This document shows, in pieces, positions 9,191 to 17,322 of a stretch of 64,000 nucleotides of DNA (the first letter of the stretch is position 1; each line of letters begins with the position of its first letter). The stretch covers positions 1 to 64,000 of the forward strand of contig JBCCOV010000005.1 in the NCBI GenBank assembly GCA_039039985.1, given 5' to 3'. A program made the position numbers and the translations under genes. This stretch comes from JBCBWG01 sp039039985. Its GTDB lineage: Bacteria; Pseudomonadota; Alphaproteobacteria; Rhizobiales; Hyphomicrobiaceae. The notes beneath the pieces are model-generated. The model had not been told where the DNA came from and did no database searches. It worked only from the letters and a program-made list of their open reading frames with translations.

Positions 9191-11728
9191 ATGTCCGGCG
9201 CGAATGAACCTGACAACGAGTCGCCGGACGGTGGCGACAGAAGACCGGTTCCTGTCAATCGGGACACGACGACAGCTTTGGCGCGCGCTCAGGATCGTTA
9301 TCCCGGCTCCTATGGCGCGCATGACCAGTATCTCGGACCGCCGGATCGCGCAGCTGTCGGGGGCAATGAGCTTGCAGAGCTGATTTATTGGTTACTGCGC
9401 CTTGTTCTCAAGCGCCGGTGGTTGATCGCAGCCGTTACGGTGCTCTTTGTCATCGTCGGCTCCTTGAATTCGTTGATGCGGACGCCGCTCTATGTTGCGA
9501 CCGTTCGGATCCAAATCGATGACCAGGCGCTGAAGATCGTTGACGGTGATACGAGCGGTCGCGCAACCATCGGCAGTGCGTCGGAGTTCTTGCGCACGCA
9601 GTACGCGCTTCTGCACAGCCGCAGCCTGGCAGACAGAGTTGTTTCAGCGCTGCAATTGCATGACGACGACGAGTTCTTTGCACCACGCCAAGTATCCCTA
9701 ACGGGTGTTGTCCGCGAAGCAATCGCCGGTGAACGGAAGGCGGAGCGCGTTCCATCTCCAATCGCAATGCAGTCCTGGGCCATTGGGATCGTCCGCGATA
9801 ACATCGCAGTTCGGCCGGTGTCCGGATCGCGCCTGGTGGATTTGAGCTACAAAGACCCAAGCCCACGTCGCGCCCAGCGGATCGCGAACGCCTACGCTGA
9901 CGCGTTTATTGCCGCCAATCTCGACAAGCGGTTCCAGGCCAATGCATACGCGAAAACGTTTCTTGAGGACCAGATTGCACAGCTCAAGATCCGGCTAGAA
10001 AAATCAGAAAAGGAACTGATCGAGTTCGCAAAGCGCGAGCGCGTTGTCGTGCTGGGAGAAAAAGCGTCAATCGCCGAAAGCAATCTGGCTGCTGCGAATG
10101 TCTCGCTGGGCGCGTTGGTCTCGGAGCGGATCAAGAACGAGCAGCTGTGGCGACAGGTTGAGCTGAGCAACGGTATCAACGTTCCCGAGCTGTTGAAGAA
10201 CAAGGTCATCGACGGCTTACGCGCGCGCAGAAATGCGCTCACGAGCGAGTACGAGGAGAAGCTGGAGATATTTAAGCCCGGATATCCGGAGATGGTGAAG
10301 ATCCTCAACAAGATCAAAGAGGTCGATCGCCAGCTGGCGTCCGAGGTGAGTACAGTCCGCGCGTCCTTGAAATCAGCCTATGAAACGTCTCTCGCTGAAG
10401 AACGGGAGATGCGCAGCCGCATCGAGAAGTTACGCGCCGGCGTTCTCGACTTTCAGAAGCGGCGCGCCCAGCACAATATCCTGCTGCGCGAGGTCGAGAC
10501 GAACAAGAAGCTCTACAATAGCCTGTTGCAGCGGCTTCGGGAGCTGGGGGTCGCGTCAGGAGTCGGCACCAACAACGTCTTCATCGTCGACAAGGCTGAA
10601 GCACCAGGCGTACCGTCTGAACCACGTTTGTCGCGCGCGCTGTTTTTCGCATTCGGTTTGGGCGTTGGGGGTGGAATAGGCTTAGCGTATCTGCTCGAAC
10701 TGCTCGATGATCGGCTGCGAACACCAGAGGATGTCGAGGAGCTGACCGGGCTCACGACACTTGGCATCATCCCGCGCGCACCATCGGATGAGGACTTCCA
10801 GGCGAACCTGACGGAGACGCACTCGGCCATTGCGGAAGCGTACAGATCGCTCGCGACGGCGCTTCAGTTTTCAAGTGAAACCGGTTTGCCGCGCTCCATT
10901 CTTCTGACAAGCGCAGGGCCGTCGGAAGGCAAATCATCAACCGCGATCGCCCTTGCCAGGCAGTATGCCAACATGGGCTTGAAGGTGCTGTTGGTTGATG
11001 CCGATCTGCGCAAGCCGTCGTTGCACACCAAGTTGAACTACGACAACAGCATCGGGCTTTCCAATTATCTCACGGGATCGGTCGCACCACCGGAGACCTT
11101 TCAAGAAACAGACACGCCGTCCTTGACGTTCATGGCCTCTGGACCAATCCCGCCGAATGCAGCCGATCTGTTGAGCGGTACGCGGATGTACTCCTTGGTT
11201 TCGGTTGGTCTGGAGATTTTCGATCTTATCATCATGGACGGCCCGCCGATGTTGGGACTGGCGGACGCGCAACTGCTCTCGAGTGCGACGTCGGTCACGT
11301 TGCTGGTTGTCGGGGCGGGCATGCAGCCAAAGGGCGCTGTTCGCAACACCATTCGGCGTCTCGACATGGCGCGCGCTAACGTTGTCGGTTTCGCGTTGAC
11401 GCGGTTTGACGCGAGCCATGCGGCGTATCAGGGTTACGCTTACTCCTACAGCTATGGCGCAGGTGCATATGAATACGGTGCAACCCGTGCCGCAGATCCG
11501 CCAACTGAGACAATTGCTGACAAGACCGATGAGCCGTCGGCGCATCAGCCGCAAGTAGACGACCCTCAACAAGATGAGCCGCAATCAGACGAGTCACAAC
11601 CAGACGAATCACAAACAGACGGGTCTCAGACGAATGTGGCCGACGAACCAGCAGAAGATAGGTTCGGTGACGAAGCGCGATCTGGCGAAGAGCGCACGCC
11701 CGAGGCCAACGATCCACGCGGCGGCTAA
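9191..11728 (+). CDS. Wzc-type polysaccharide co-polymerase and tyrosine autokinase
   Basis: A bacterial tyrosine kinase of 845 residues. Residues 1-70 are a cytoplasmic tail. Membrane segment 1 lies near 76-93, followed by the Wzz domain and a long coiled coil (250-450). Membrane segment 2 is near 480-500. The kinase domain has Walker A (SAGPSEGKSS, about 573), Walker A' (VLLVDADLRKPS) and Walker B (LIIMDGPP). A tyrosine cluster (YQGYAYSYSYGAGAYEY) lies near 747-763. Unusually, about 80 acidic, repeat-bearing residues follow the tyrosine cluster, where most homologues end. It would control chain length and export together with the CpsB-type phosphatase and the Wza-type channel upstream. Confidence 0.95.
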   Translation: MSGANEPDNESPDGGDRRPVPVNRDTTTALARAQDRYPGSYGAHDQYLGPPDRAAVGGNELAELIYWLLRLVLKRRWLIAAVTVLFVIVGSLNSLMRTPLYVATVRIQIDDQALKIVDGDTSGRATIGSASEFLRTQYALLHSRSLADRVVSALQLHDDDEFFAPRQVSLTGVVREAIAGERKAERVPSPIAMQSWAIGIVRDNIAVRPVSGSRLVDLSYKDPSPRRAQRIANAYADAFIAANLDKRFQANAYAKTFLEDQIAQLKIRLEKSEKELIEFAKRERVVVLGEKASIAESNLAAANVSLGALVSERIKNEQLWRQVELSNGINVPELLKNKVIDGLRARRNALTSEYEEKLEIFKPGYPEMVKILNKIKEVDRQLASEVSTVRASLKSAYETSLAEEREMRSRIEKLRAGVLDFQKRRAQHNILLREVETNKKLYNSLLQRLRELGVASGVGTNNVFIVDKAEAPGVPSEPRLSRALFFAFGLGVGGGIGLAYLLELLDDRLRTPEDVEELTGLTTLGIIPRAPSDEDFQANLTETHSAIAEAYRSLATALQFSSETGLPRSILLTSAGPSEGKSSTAIALARQYANMGLKVLLVDADLRKPSLHTKLNYDNSIGLSNYLTGSVAPPETFQETDTPSLTFMASGPIPPNAADLLSGTRMYSLVSVGLEIFDLIIMDGPPMLGLADAQLLSSATSVTLLVVGAGMQPKGAVRNTIRRLDMARANVVGFALTRFDASHAAYQGYAYSYSYGAGAYEYGATRAADPPTETIADKTDEPSAHQPQVDDPQQDEPQSDESQPDESQTDGSQTNVADEPAEDRFGDEARSGEERTPEANDPRGG
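11555..11629 (+). repeat. Five tandem 15-bp repeats inside the kinase gene
   Basis: Five in-frame 15-bp units lie end to end. They encode VDDPQ, QDEPQ, SDESQ, PDESQ and TDGSQ. The third and fourth units are nearly identical in DNA (CAGACGAGTCACAA and CAGACGAATCACAA), so copy number could change by slippage without a frameshift. They form the core of the acidic C-terminal tail of the Wzc-type kinase. Confidence 0.85.
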
Positions 11729-11734
11729 GGGAAC

Positions 11735-12388
11735 ATGGCCGAGATTGATGCACTCAATGCCGCGATCGGGCTTCAAACTCGGCCGGAGTTCGTTTCAAGA
11801 GCACGGCAGATTCAATTGCCGAATGGCTTGACGTTCCTTCTGCGTGTGGCCGCTGGCGATGATGCCGCGGTCGCCGAAGCCAAACGGCGAACCGGCCAGG
11901 ATGAGGCCTCGCTCAGGCGCGCGGCTCAGTTTTACATAGAGCAGGTTCTGCTCGACCAATCCGCGGATGCTTATCGGGTGCTGGGTGGAACGCCGAACGC
12001 GTCCGCTGCCACGCTGCGAACGCATATGGCGCTGTTGCTCCGGTGCTTTCATCCGGACACGGCAGGCCAGTCCTCGCCGCACGTTGCCATCGACCGATCC
12101 GTGTTTGCCGAGCGCGTCACGCGGGCCTGGGAGCGTCTGAAGACGCAGGAGCGGCGGACCGACTACGACCGCGAGCGCGCGACGTCGCGTCGATTGGATG
12201 CCGAGAAGGGGCGTCGCAAGACACACGCGTCGGGCAAGCAAGGTGGATCCAGAAAAAGTGGCAAACGGCGCGATGCGCGAGTCCAGCAACAGGCCGCCGA
12301 TCCAAGTTCCGGGCATCTGAGACGGGTAATAGCTGGGCAGGCCACCCTGTTACGCTGGATTGTGACGCGCCTCCGTAGTGACCGATGA
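11735..12388 (+). CDS. J-domain (DnaJ-like) protein in the export operon
   Basis: A protein of 217 residues. Residues 75-145 form a J-domain: AYRVLGGTPNASAATL, the HPD tripeptide in RCFHPDTAG near 105, and the closing helix ending RRTDYDRE. The N-terminal 75 residues form a separate helical segment; the C-terminal third is very basic and ends in a weakly hydrophobic stretch. No zinc-finger or DnaJ C-terminal domain is present, so it would recruit DnaK to a specific client. It begins six bases after the kinase stop (AGGGA ribosome-binding site) and overlaps the next gene by ATGA, so it is firmly in the operon. Its client may be one of the export proteins; that is inference. Confidence 0.88.
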   Translation: MAEIDALNAAIGLQTRPEFVSRARQIQLPNGLTFLLRVAAGDDAAVAEAKRRTGQDEASLRRAAQFYIEQVLLDQSADAYRVLGGTPNASAATLRTHMALLLRCFHPDTAGQSSPHVAIDRSVFAERVTRAWERLKTQERRTDYDRERATSRRLDAEKGRRKTHASGKQGGSRKSGKRRDARVQQQAADPSSGHLRRVIAGQATLLRWIVTRLRSDR

Positions 12389-13815
12389 CCAGCACCACAC
12401 CACAGTCCGTTGATCGTGATACGAACACGTCGGAACCACGTCAACGTGGTTGGAGCGCCTGGTCGCGTATGGGCCTCTCCGGCACAGTGTTTGTTGCGGG
12501 TGCCTGGTTGCTCATGACGCAAAGCCTCCCCTATGCCGTCGCGACTTGGAACCCGGAGTTGGCGCTTTGGCTCAATCCGCGCCACCCGGCACCGCTGCTT
12601 GCGCGGGCCACGCAACTCCGAGACACGCTCATCCGTTCAACAACGGCAAAAGACACGGGCTCGGTCGTAGACGTCACCGCGCCTCTCGGGACGGCCGATG
12701 CTGACAGCTCAGCGACAGCCGGCACCGAGACGCAAAACCCGAGCGATGAGCGCTCTGCCCGACCCGACACGCAGCATGATGCCGTGCGCGCCGAGATCCG
12801 CAAACTCGCACGCCGGGTTCTGGCCGTGGAACCGCTGAGCGCGCGTGCGCACCGGCTGTTGGGAGAGTTCAGTCAGGATCGCGCAACGGCGCGCCGTCAC
12901 ATGCAGGCTGCAGTGGCGCGATCGCGACGGGAGTCGATTGCCGTGCTCTGGCTGCTCAATGATCGGTTTGTTGCTCGGGATTATGCCGAGGCCGTCACGC
13001 TAGCTGACATTTTGCTTCGAACCCGCCCGGCACTTGACGACTATGCGATCGGATACATCGCGCGCATTGCGGAAATCCCAACCGGTGAGAAACTTTTGGT
13101 CGCCAAGCTGGCAAGGGCACCATCGTGGCGATCGCGGGTGTTGCGCCGTCTGGCACAGTTCACGTCATTGCCGACAACACCTCTAAATATTATGCGCAGC
13201 CTCAAAGAAACGGGCGCTCCTGTTCTTGCAGAAGATCAGACGGATTATTTGCAACACCTGATTTCTGATGGCGCAATTGAGTTGGCATACACGGCATGGT
13301 TGCAATTGCTGCCAGAGGACGAATTCGCAAAGACGGGTTTTTTGAATAATTCCGGTTTTGAGAGCCGCCCGCGGCCAATCGCGTTCGATTGGCGTATCGA
13401 TCCTGCCCGAAATGCGATTGCCGGTTTTGCCCCCAAGCCGGGCGTGCCGGACGAACGTGCCTTTCATATCATGTTCCGCAATGGGCGGATTACGTTTCCG
13501 AGTCTCAAGCAGACGCTGGTGCTGGGTGCCGGAGCTTACCAACTCGACTGGATGTCTTTAGGTCGGGTTAGAGGAAAGCGCGGGCTGAAGTGGCGGGTCA
13601 TTTGCCAGTCTGGCGCCACCGTCGCGGAAAGTGAGCCGTTGCTTGGCCGATACTGGATATGGACACGATTCTCGATGCGTTTTGTCGTACCCGATGATGC
13701 AAAGTGTCGAAGTCAGATGCTTGAGTTGATTCACGATGCGAGATCCGAGTCCGAACGGTTCCTTGATGGCGAAATCTGGCTCGATGAGTTGTCGCTCATC
13801 CGCGCCCCTGACTAG
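12385..13815 (+). CDS. Membrane-anchored protein with carbohydrate-binding-like C-terminal domain
   Basis: A protein of 476 residues. One membrane helix lies near 27-50 (GLSGTVFVAGAWLLMTQSL), so the bulk should be periplasmic. Residues 55-290 are helical and TPR-like, with an Ala/Leu/Arg pattern and LSARAHRLLGEF. From about 310 a beta-rich domain begins with NNSGFESRPRPIAFDWRI and continues with Trp/Tyr-rich strands; this resembles a carbohydrate-binding jelly roll. The start overlaps the J-domain gene stop (ATGA), implying coupled translation. It may hold the growing glycan or link it to the ligase. No enzyme motif is visible. Confidence 0.8.
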   Translation: MTSTTPQSVDRDTNTSEPRQRGWSAWSRMGLSGTVFVAGAWLLMTQSLPYAVATWNPELALWLNPRHPAPLLARATQLRDTLIRSTTAKDTGSVVDVTAPLGTADADSSATAGTETQNPSDERSARPDTQHDAVRAEIRKLARRVLAVEPLSARAHRLLGEFSQDRATARRHMQAAVARSRRESIAVLWLLNDRFVARDYAEAVTLADILLRTRPALDDYAIGYIARIAEIPTGEKLLVAKLARAPSWRSRVLRRLAQFTSLPTTPLNIMRSLKETGAPVLAEDQTDYLQHLISDGAIELAYTAWLQLLPEDEFAKTGFLNNSGFESRPRPIAFDWRIDPARNAIAGFAPKPGVPDERAFHIMFRNGRITFPSLKQTLVLGAGAYQLDWMSLGRVRGKRGLKWRVICQSGATVAESEPLLGRYWIWTRFSMRFVVPDDAKCRSQMLELIHDARSESERFLDGEIWLDELSLIRAPD

Positions 13816-13838
13816 ATCGTGTCGCTCTAGCTTGCTTT

Positions 13839-13978
13839 CGCTCACGGGCTATTCCGGCCTTCGGCCGGGCCCCATCGAGATGGCGCGTTAGCCATCTCGA
13901 CATGTGAAATGCCCAACGCGGGAACACCCGCGTTGGGGTGGGCGCGCCGCAACGCGCCGGTCCGCATTCGCGGCCTGG
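13839..13978 (-). repeat. Dispersed repeat, inverted copy interrupted by two hairpins
   Basis: Read on the minus strand, this matches the 79-bp repeat at 16787-16865: GGCCTGGGG and GGCGCGCCGCAACGCGCC at one end, CTCACGGGCTATTCCGGCC at the other, with both flanks also conserved. About 60 bp not found in the other copies sits in the middle. This insert holds a 10-bp stem with a 6-base loop at 13875-13900 and an 11-bp stem with an AACA loop at 13912-13937, both perfect. It lies just after the stop at 13815 and may also act as a terminator. Confidence 0.75.
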
Positions 13979-14506
13979 GGTGCCAGACGGCTGGCCCGCG
14001 CTCAAGTAGCGAGCGCTTGTCGCGAGCGGTAGCGCAACGAAAGACTCGCGTGCGAACAGCGCCATTAAAAGCTCTCGCTTGACTTGAGCGCGCGCTCTTG
14101 TTTCAAGCAGGCATTACGGCTTAAACCGTTGCCGATACGATGCTGATGGCAAGATTCGAACATCAGTCGAGACGACGCCTATTGAACGATATTGGCGATT
14201 GAGAGCATTACGACCTTTACGGTTAAGTCTATCCTGGCTGGTAGCTGTATCGGAAAAATGAGATTTGTATGTCACTGCGGGGACGCTTTTCTGGAGCGTT
14301 TCAGATTGAGCTGGAACCATCCCGCACCCGCTCTCGGCGATCTAGTGGCCCGATCTCAGAGGTGGCCGGCCAAGTGAATCGGGAACGGGGCGTGGGCGGG
14401 CGACGTGATGCTGACTATGGTGGAAATGATCTAAGTAATGCGGGATCTAATCGCACCTTTTTCGAGAATAGCGTTTACCAAGATTCGGAAGGCATCCGAG
14501 GATGAA
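13979..14506. other. Intergenic region, no gene recognised
   Basis: After the repeat, about 530 bp contain only short, low-quality open frames in conflicting phases. Some flank of the repeat continues to about 14060 (GCGAGCGCTTGTCGCGAGC is self-complementary). A promoter for the glycosyltransferase at 14507 should lie here, but I could not pick it out. Confidence 0.45.
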
Positions 14507-15664
14507 ATGTTAGCGAGTCAGGATGCCGAAACCGTCTATATCTGCGATTGGCTTCCGCCTGATTTCGGTGCAGTCGGGCAATACAGCCTGCTGTTCGCGA
14601 AGGAATTGGCGGAAAGTGGCGAGCGCGTCGTCATTGTTGGGTTAACCTCCCAGGATGCGCGGACGGAGCGGGTTGCAACCACTCGCGGCAGCTTGACCAT
14701 CGTCCGCATCCGTGCGGACAGCTATGACAAGACCAAGCGTATGGCGCGTCTGATTTGGACCGCGCGCATCAATACGCGTCTGTTGGGCGCGGCATGGCGG
14801 CATATGCGTCGTGCGCGACGAGTCATCTTCACGGGAAGCCCGCCGCTGTTCCTGCATTGGATCGCCCCGGCCAATCTCTGGCTTCGCAAGACGCTGACCT
14901 ACAGGATTACCGACTTCCACCCGGAATGCGCCATGGCTGAGGTGGATCGACCTGGGCCAGGGCTCAGGCTGTTGCAGGCGGTCACGCTATTTTGGCGCCG
15001 GCGGGTTGACCGGTTCGAGGTGCTCGGACGCGATCAAGCACGACGGCTAGAAGAGCAGGGCATTGCGCGTTCCCGCGTTCAGCTCAAGCGCGACCCATCT
15101 CCGGTTGAGATATCCGAGACAACGGCGCCGCTGGAACGACCCGCCGGCGCAAATGGCAAAACGCTGCTTCTGTATTCCGGGAATTGGGGCGTCGCGCACG
15201 ACACGGAGACGTTTCTGCACGCCTACCGCTATCACCACTGGCATGACAGCGGGGACGTGGTCTTGTGGTTGAACGCTGTCGGCGGTGGCGCGGCCCGCGT
15301 TGCTCAAGCTCTTGAGCAGGACGGTCTGCCATTCATTCAGGGCACGCCCGTTCCACTTGAACAGCTGGCATCGCTCTTGGTGACTCCCGATGCACATTTG
15401 ATAACGCTGTCGGACCCGTTTGTCGGGTACGTGTTGCCCTCGAAAGTCTACGGCTGCGTCGCGTCGCGAAAGCCTGTGTTGTTCATCGGCAGCGAAGCGT
15501 CGGATGTGCATGCGTTGTGCGAGGAACAGCTCGGAAACAACTACTTCAGGTCTGCAACGGGCGATGTTGCGGCTTGCGCTGGCGCGCTGCAGATGATTGG
15601 CAAACTGAGCGGTGCCGGCACGAAAGCGGCATTACTTGCGATCAGGGGAAATGGACATGCGTGA
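14507..15664 (+). CDS. WcaI-like GT4-fold glycosyltransferase
   Basis: A GT-B protein of 385 residues. The N-terminus (YICDWLPPDFGAVGQYS) has the FxPDxGAxxQ-type acceptor loop of WcaI-like enzymes. The donor-binding half has LLYSGNWGVAHD near residue 215 and VGYVLPSKVYGCVASRKPV near 310, the latter being the usual phosphate/sugar-contacting helix. The ATG at 14507 has GAGGA upstream; an in-frame ATG at 14438 does not. The stop overlaps the GDP-mannose 3,5-epimerase start by 8 bp, so it may use that enzyme's product (GDP-L-galactose or L-gulose); this is inference from position. Confidence 0.87.
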   Translation: MLASQDAETVYICDWLPPDFGAVGQYSLLFAKELAESGERVVIVGLTSQDARTERVATTRGSLTIVRIRADSYDKTKRMARLIWTARINTRLLGAAWRHMRRARRVIFTGSPPLFLHWIAPANLWLRKTLTYRITDFHPECAMAEVDRPGPGLRLLQAVTLFWRRRVDRFEVLGRDQARRLEEQGIARSRVQLKRDPSPVEISETTAPLERPAGANGKTLLLYSGNWGVAHDTETFLHAYRYHHWHDSGDVVLWLNAVGGGAARVAQALEQDGLPFIQGTPVPLEQLASLLVTPDAHLITLSDPFVGYVLPSKVYGCVASRKPVLFIGSEASDVHALCEEQLGNNYFRSATGDVAACAGALQMIGKLSGAGTKAALLAIRGNGHA

Positions 15665-16658
15665 CGTCAAGCGGGCGTTGGTCTGCGGCGCTGGGGGATT
15701 CATCGGTTCCCATTTGGTCAAGCGCCTGAAGCGCGAGGGGTACTGGGTGCGCGGCGTTGACATCAAGTATCCGCGGTTCAGCGAGACGGAGGCAGACGAC
15801 TTCCTCGTTGGGGACCTTCGTGACTTTGCGGTTTGTCGTGAGGTCGTCGACCGGCGCTTTGACGAAGTATATCAGCTTGCCGCCGATATGGGCGGCGCCG
15901 GCTACATTTTCACAGGCGAGAATGATGCGGATGTCATGCACAACTCCGCGCAGATCAATCTGAACATCCTGGAAGCTTGCAAGCGCAGAAATACGTGGCG
16001 GGTGTTCTATTCTTCGTCGGCGTGCATCTATCCGGAGCATCGCCAGACGGAAACGGACAATCCCGGCCTCGCGGAGACGGACGCCTATCCGGCGGCCCCG
16101 GATAGTGAGTATGGATGGGAGAAGCTCTTTAGCGAGCGCCTCTACAAGTCGTATGCCCGCAATCATGGCTTTCAAGTTCGGATCGGGCGCTATCACAACA
16201 TCTTTGGGCCGGAGGGCGCTTGGAACGATGGTCGCGAAAAGGCGCCGGCCGCCATCTGCCGTAAAGTCGCAATGGCGGACAATAACGGTGACGTCGAGAT
16301 TTGGGGCGACGGTGAGCAGACCCGATCATTCCTCTACATAGATGAATGCCTGGAAGGCACCCGACGGCTTATGAACTCCACGTATTCCGAACCGATCAAT
16401 ATCGGTTCAGACGAAATGGTATCGATTAACGGGTTGGCAAATCTGGTTGCCAAAATCGCTGACAAAGACGTGACATTAAGGCATATCCCGGGGCCGCTCG
16501 GCGTGCGCGGGCGAAACTCCGACAATACGCTGATTGAGAACGTTCTAAATTGGCGACCGCGGAGTCCGTTGAGCGCCGGGCTTGAGCAAACCTACGGCTG
16601 GATTCAAAGCCAGGTCGCGATTGCTCAGCAGCGCGCGACACCACAAGACAACGCATAA
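15657..16658 (+). CDS. GDP-mannose 3,5-epimerase-like extended SDR
   Basis: A protein of 333 residues with NAD-binding GAGGFIGSH at residues 10-18 and active-site YGWEK near 162-166. It carries long stretches characteristic of GDP-mannose 3,5-epimerase: QLAADMGGAGYI, SSACIYPE, GRYHNIFGPEG, REKAPAAICRK, GDGEQTRSF and HIPGPLGVRGRNSDN. The enzyme converts GDP-D-mannose to GDP-L-galactose and GDP-L-gulose, best known from plant ascorbate synthesis. The ATG at 15657 has AGGGGA seven bases upstream; an ATG at 15651 is too close. No GDP-mannose-forming genes are in the window, so the substrate must come from elsewhere. Confidence 0.92.
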   Translation: MRDVKRALVCGAGGFIGSHLVKRLKREGYWVRGVDIKYPRFSETEADDFLVGDLRDFAVCREVVDRRFDEVYQLAADMGGAGYIFTGENDADVMHNSAQINLNILEACKRRNTWRVFYSSSACIYPEHRQTETDNPGLAETDAYPAAPDSEYGWEKLFSERLYKSYARNHGFQVRIGRYHNIFGPEGAWNDGREKAPAAICRKVAMADNNGDVEIWGDGEQTRSFLYIDECLEGTRRLMNSTYSEPINIGSDEMVSINGLANLVAKIADKDVTLRHIPGPLGVRGRNSDNTLIENVLNWRPRSPLSAGLEQTYGWIQSQVAIAQQRATPQDNA

Positions 16659-16786
16659 GGCAACCGTTTGCGCTGTTCGCAGGGTCGCAGGCTCGCGGCT
16701 CGAGCGATGGCTATCCTGTGAGGATGATCCCAGGCTGGAACAGCCGTGTGCGATAAACAACCAGCGCGAGCCAACCGTCTGGCACC

Positions 16787-16865
16787 CCAGGCCGCGCCTG
16801 CGGCCCGGCGCGTTGCGCCGCGCCCGCGCAGGGCCCGGCCGTTAGGCCGGAGTAGCCTGTGAGCG
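16787..16865 (+). repeat. Dispersed repeat, copy 3 (direct pair, left)
   Basis: A 79-bp unit from CCAGGCCGCG to CTGTGAGCG. It differs at only a few positions from the unit at 16902-16980 and closely matches 176-253. It holds the same GC-rich self-complementary segments, including GGCGCGTTGCGCC and GGCCGTTAGGCC. Confidence 0.8.
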
Positions 16866-16901
16866 ATAAACACCAGCGCGGGTTAGCCGTCGAGCACTGT
16901 T

Positions 16902-16980
16902 CCAGGCCGCGAACGCGGCCCGGCGCGTTGCGCCGCGCCCGCGCAGGGCCCGGCCGTTAGGCCGGAGTAGCCCGTGAGCG
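16902..16980 (+). repeat. Dispersed repeat, copy 4 (direct pair, right)
   Basis: The second 79-bp unit, starting 115 bp after the first. The joining sequence (CGATAAACACCAGCG) is itself a repeat of CGATAAACAACCAGCG at 16751, so the period of the tandem is about 115 bp. The right flank (CCCGTGAGCGAAAGCAAGC) also recurs, inverted, at 13832-13850. Confidence 0.8.
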
Positions 16981-17322
16981 AAAGCAAGCGAGAGCAAAGC
17001 GGCAACCTTTCCGTGCAAAGATGCAACAGCGTTCGTCTGCGCTCCGAAGCGTGCGGCATAGTGAACGGCTTTATCGACGCGCATTTTCTAGCGGGAACGG
17101 CATGGTATACATTTTGCAACGTTCAGTCAGCAATATGCCGATGTTCGCCTGTTTTCCGATCTTGGATCGGTCGCGAACTTCGGAACGAAAAGGGACATGA
17201 GAAGCAAGAATTTGCCAGTGTGGTTCAGATCGAGAGACGCTGTTGCGGCTCTCCAATTCTCGCAATAGCTATAGGCCTGCAAGGGGCGGTGCAGCAGTGC
17301 TACGATCAATCGGATTGAGTCG
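16981..17322. other. Intergenic leader of the antiterminator gene
   Basis: This 342-bp region lies between the repeats and the NusG-like gene and probably contains its promoter. Only short open frames in conflicting phases are present. No terminator or known regulatory RNA fold was recognised by eye. Confidence 0.4.

Noticed and set aside
8464..9267. Minus-strand frame of 267 codons across the Wza-type gene
   Set aside because: Antisense to a well-supported export lipoprotein; composition is not protein-like.
13816..14060. Repeat region read as a small coding gene on the minus strand
   Set aside because: The frame depends on hairpin-rich repeat sequence that also occurs elsewhere between genes in other phases.
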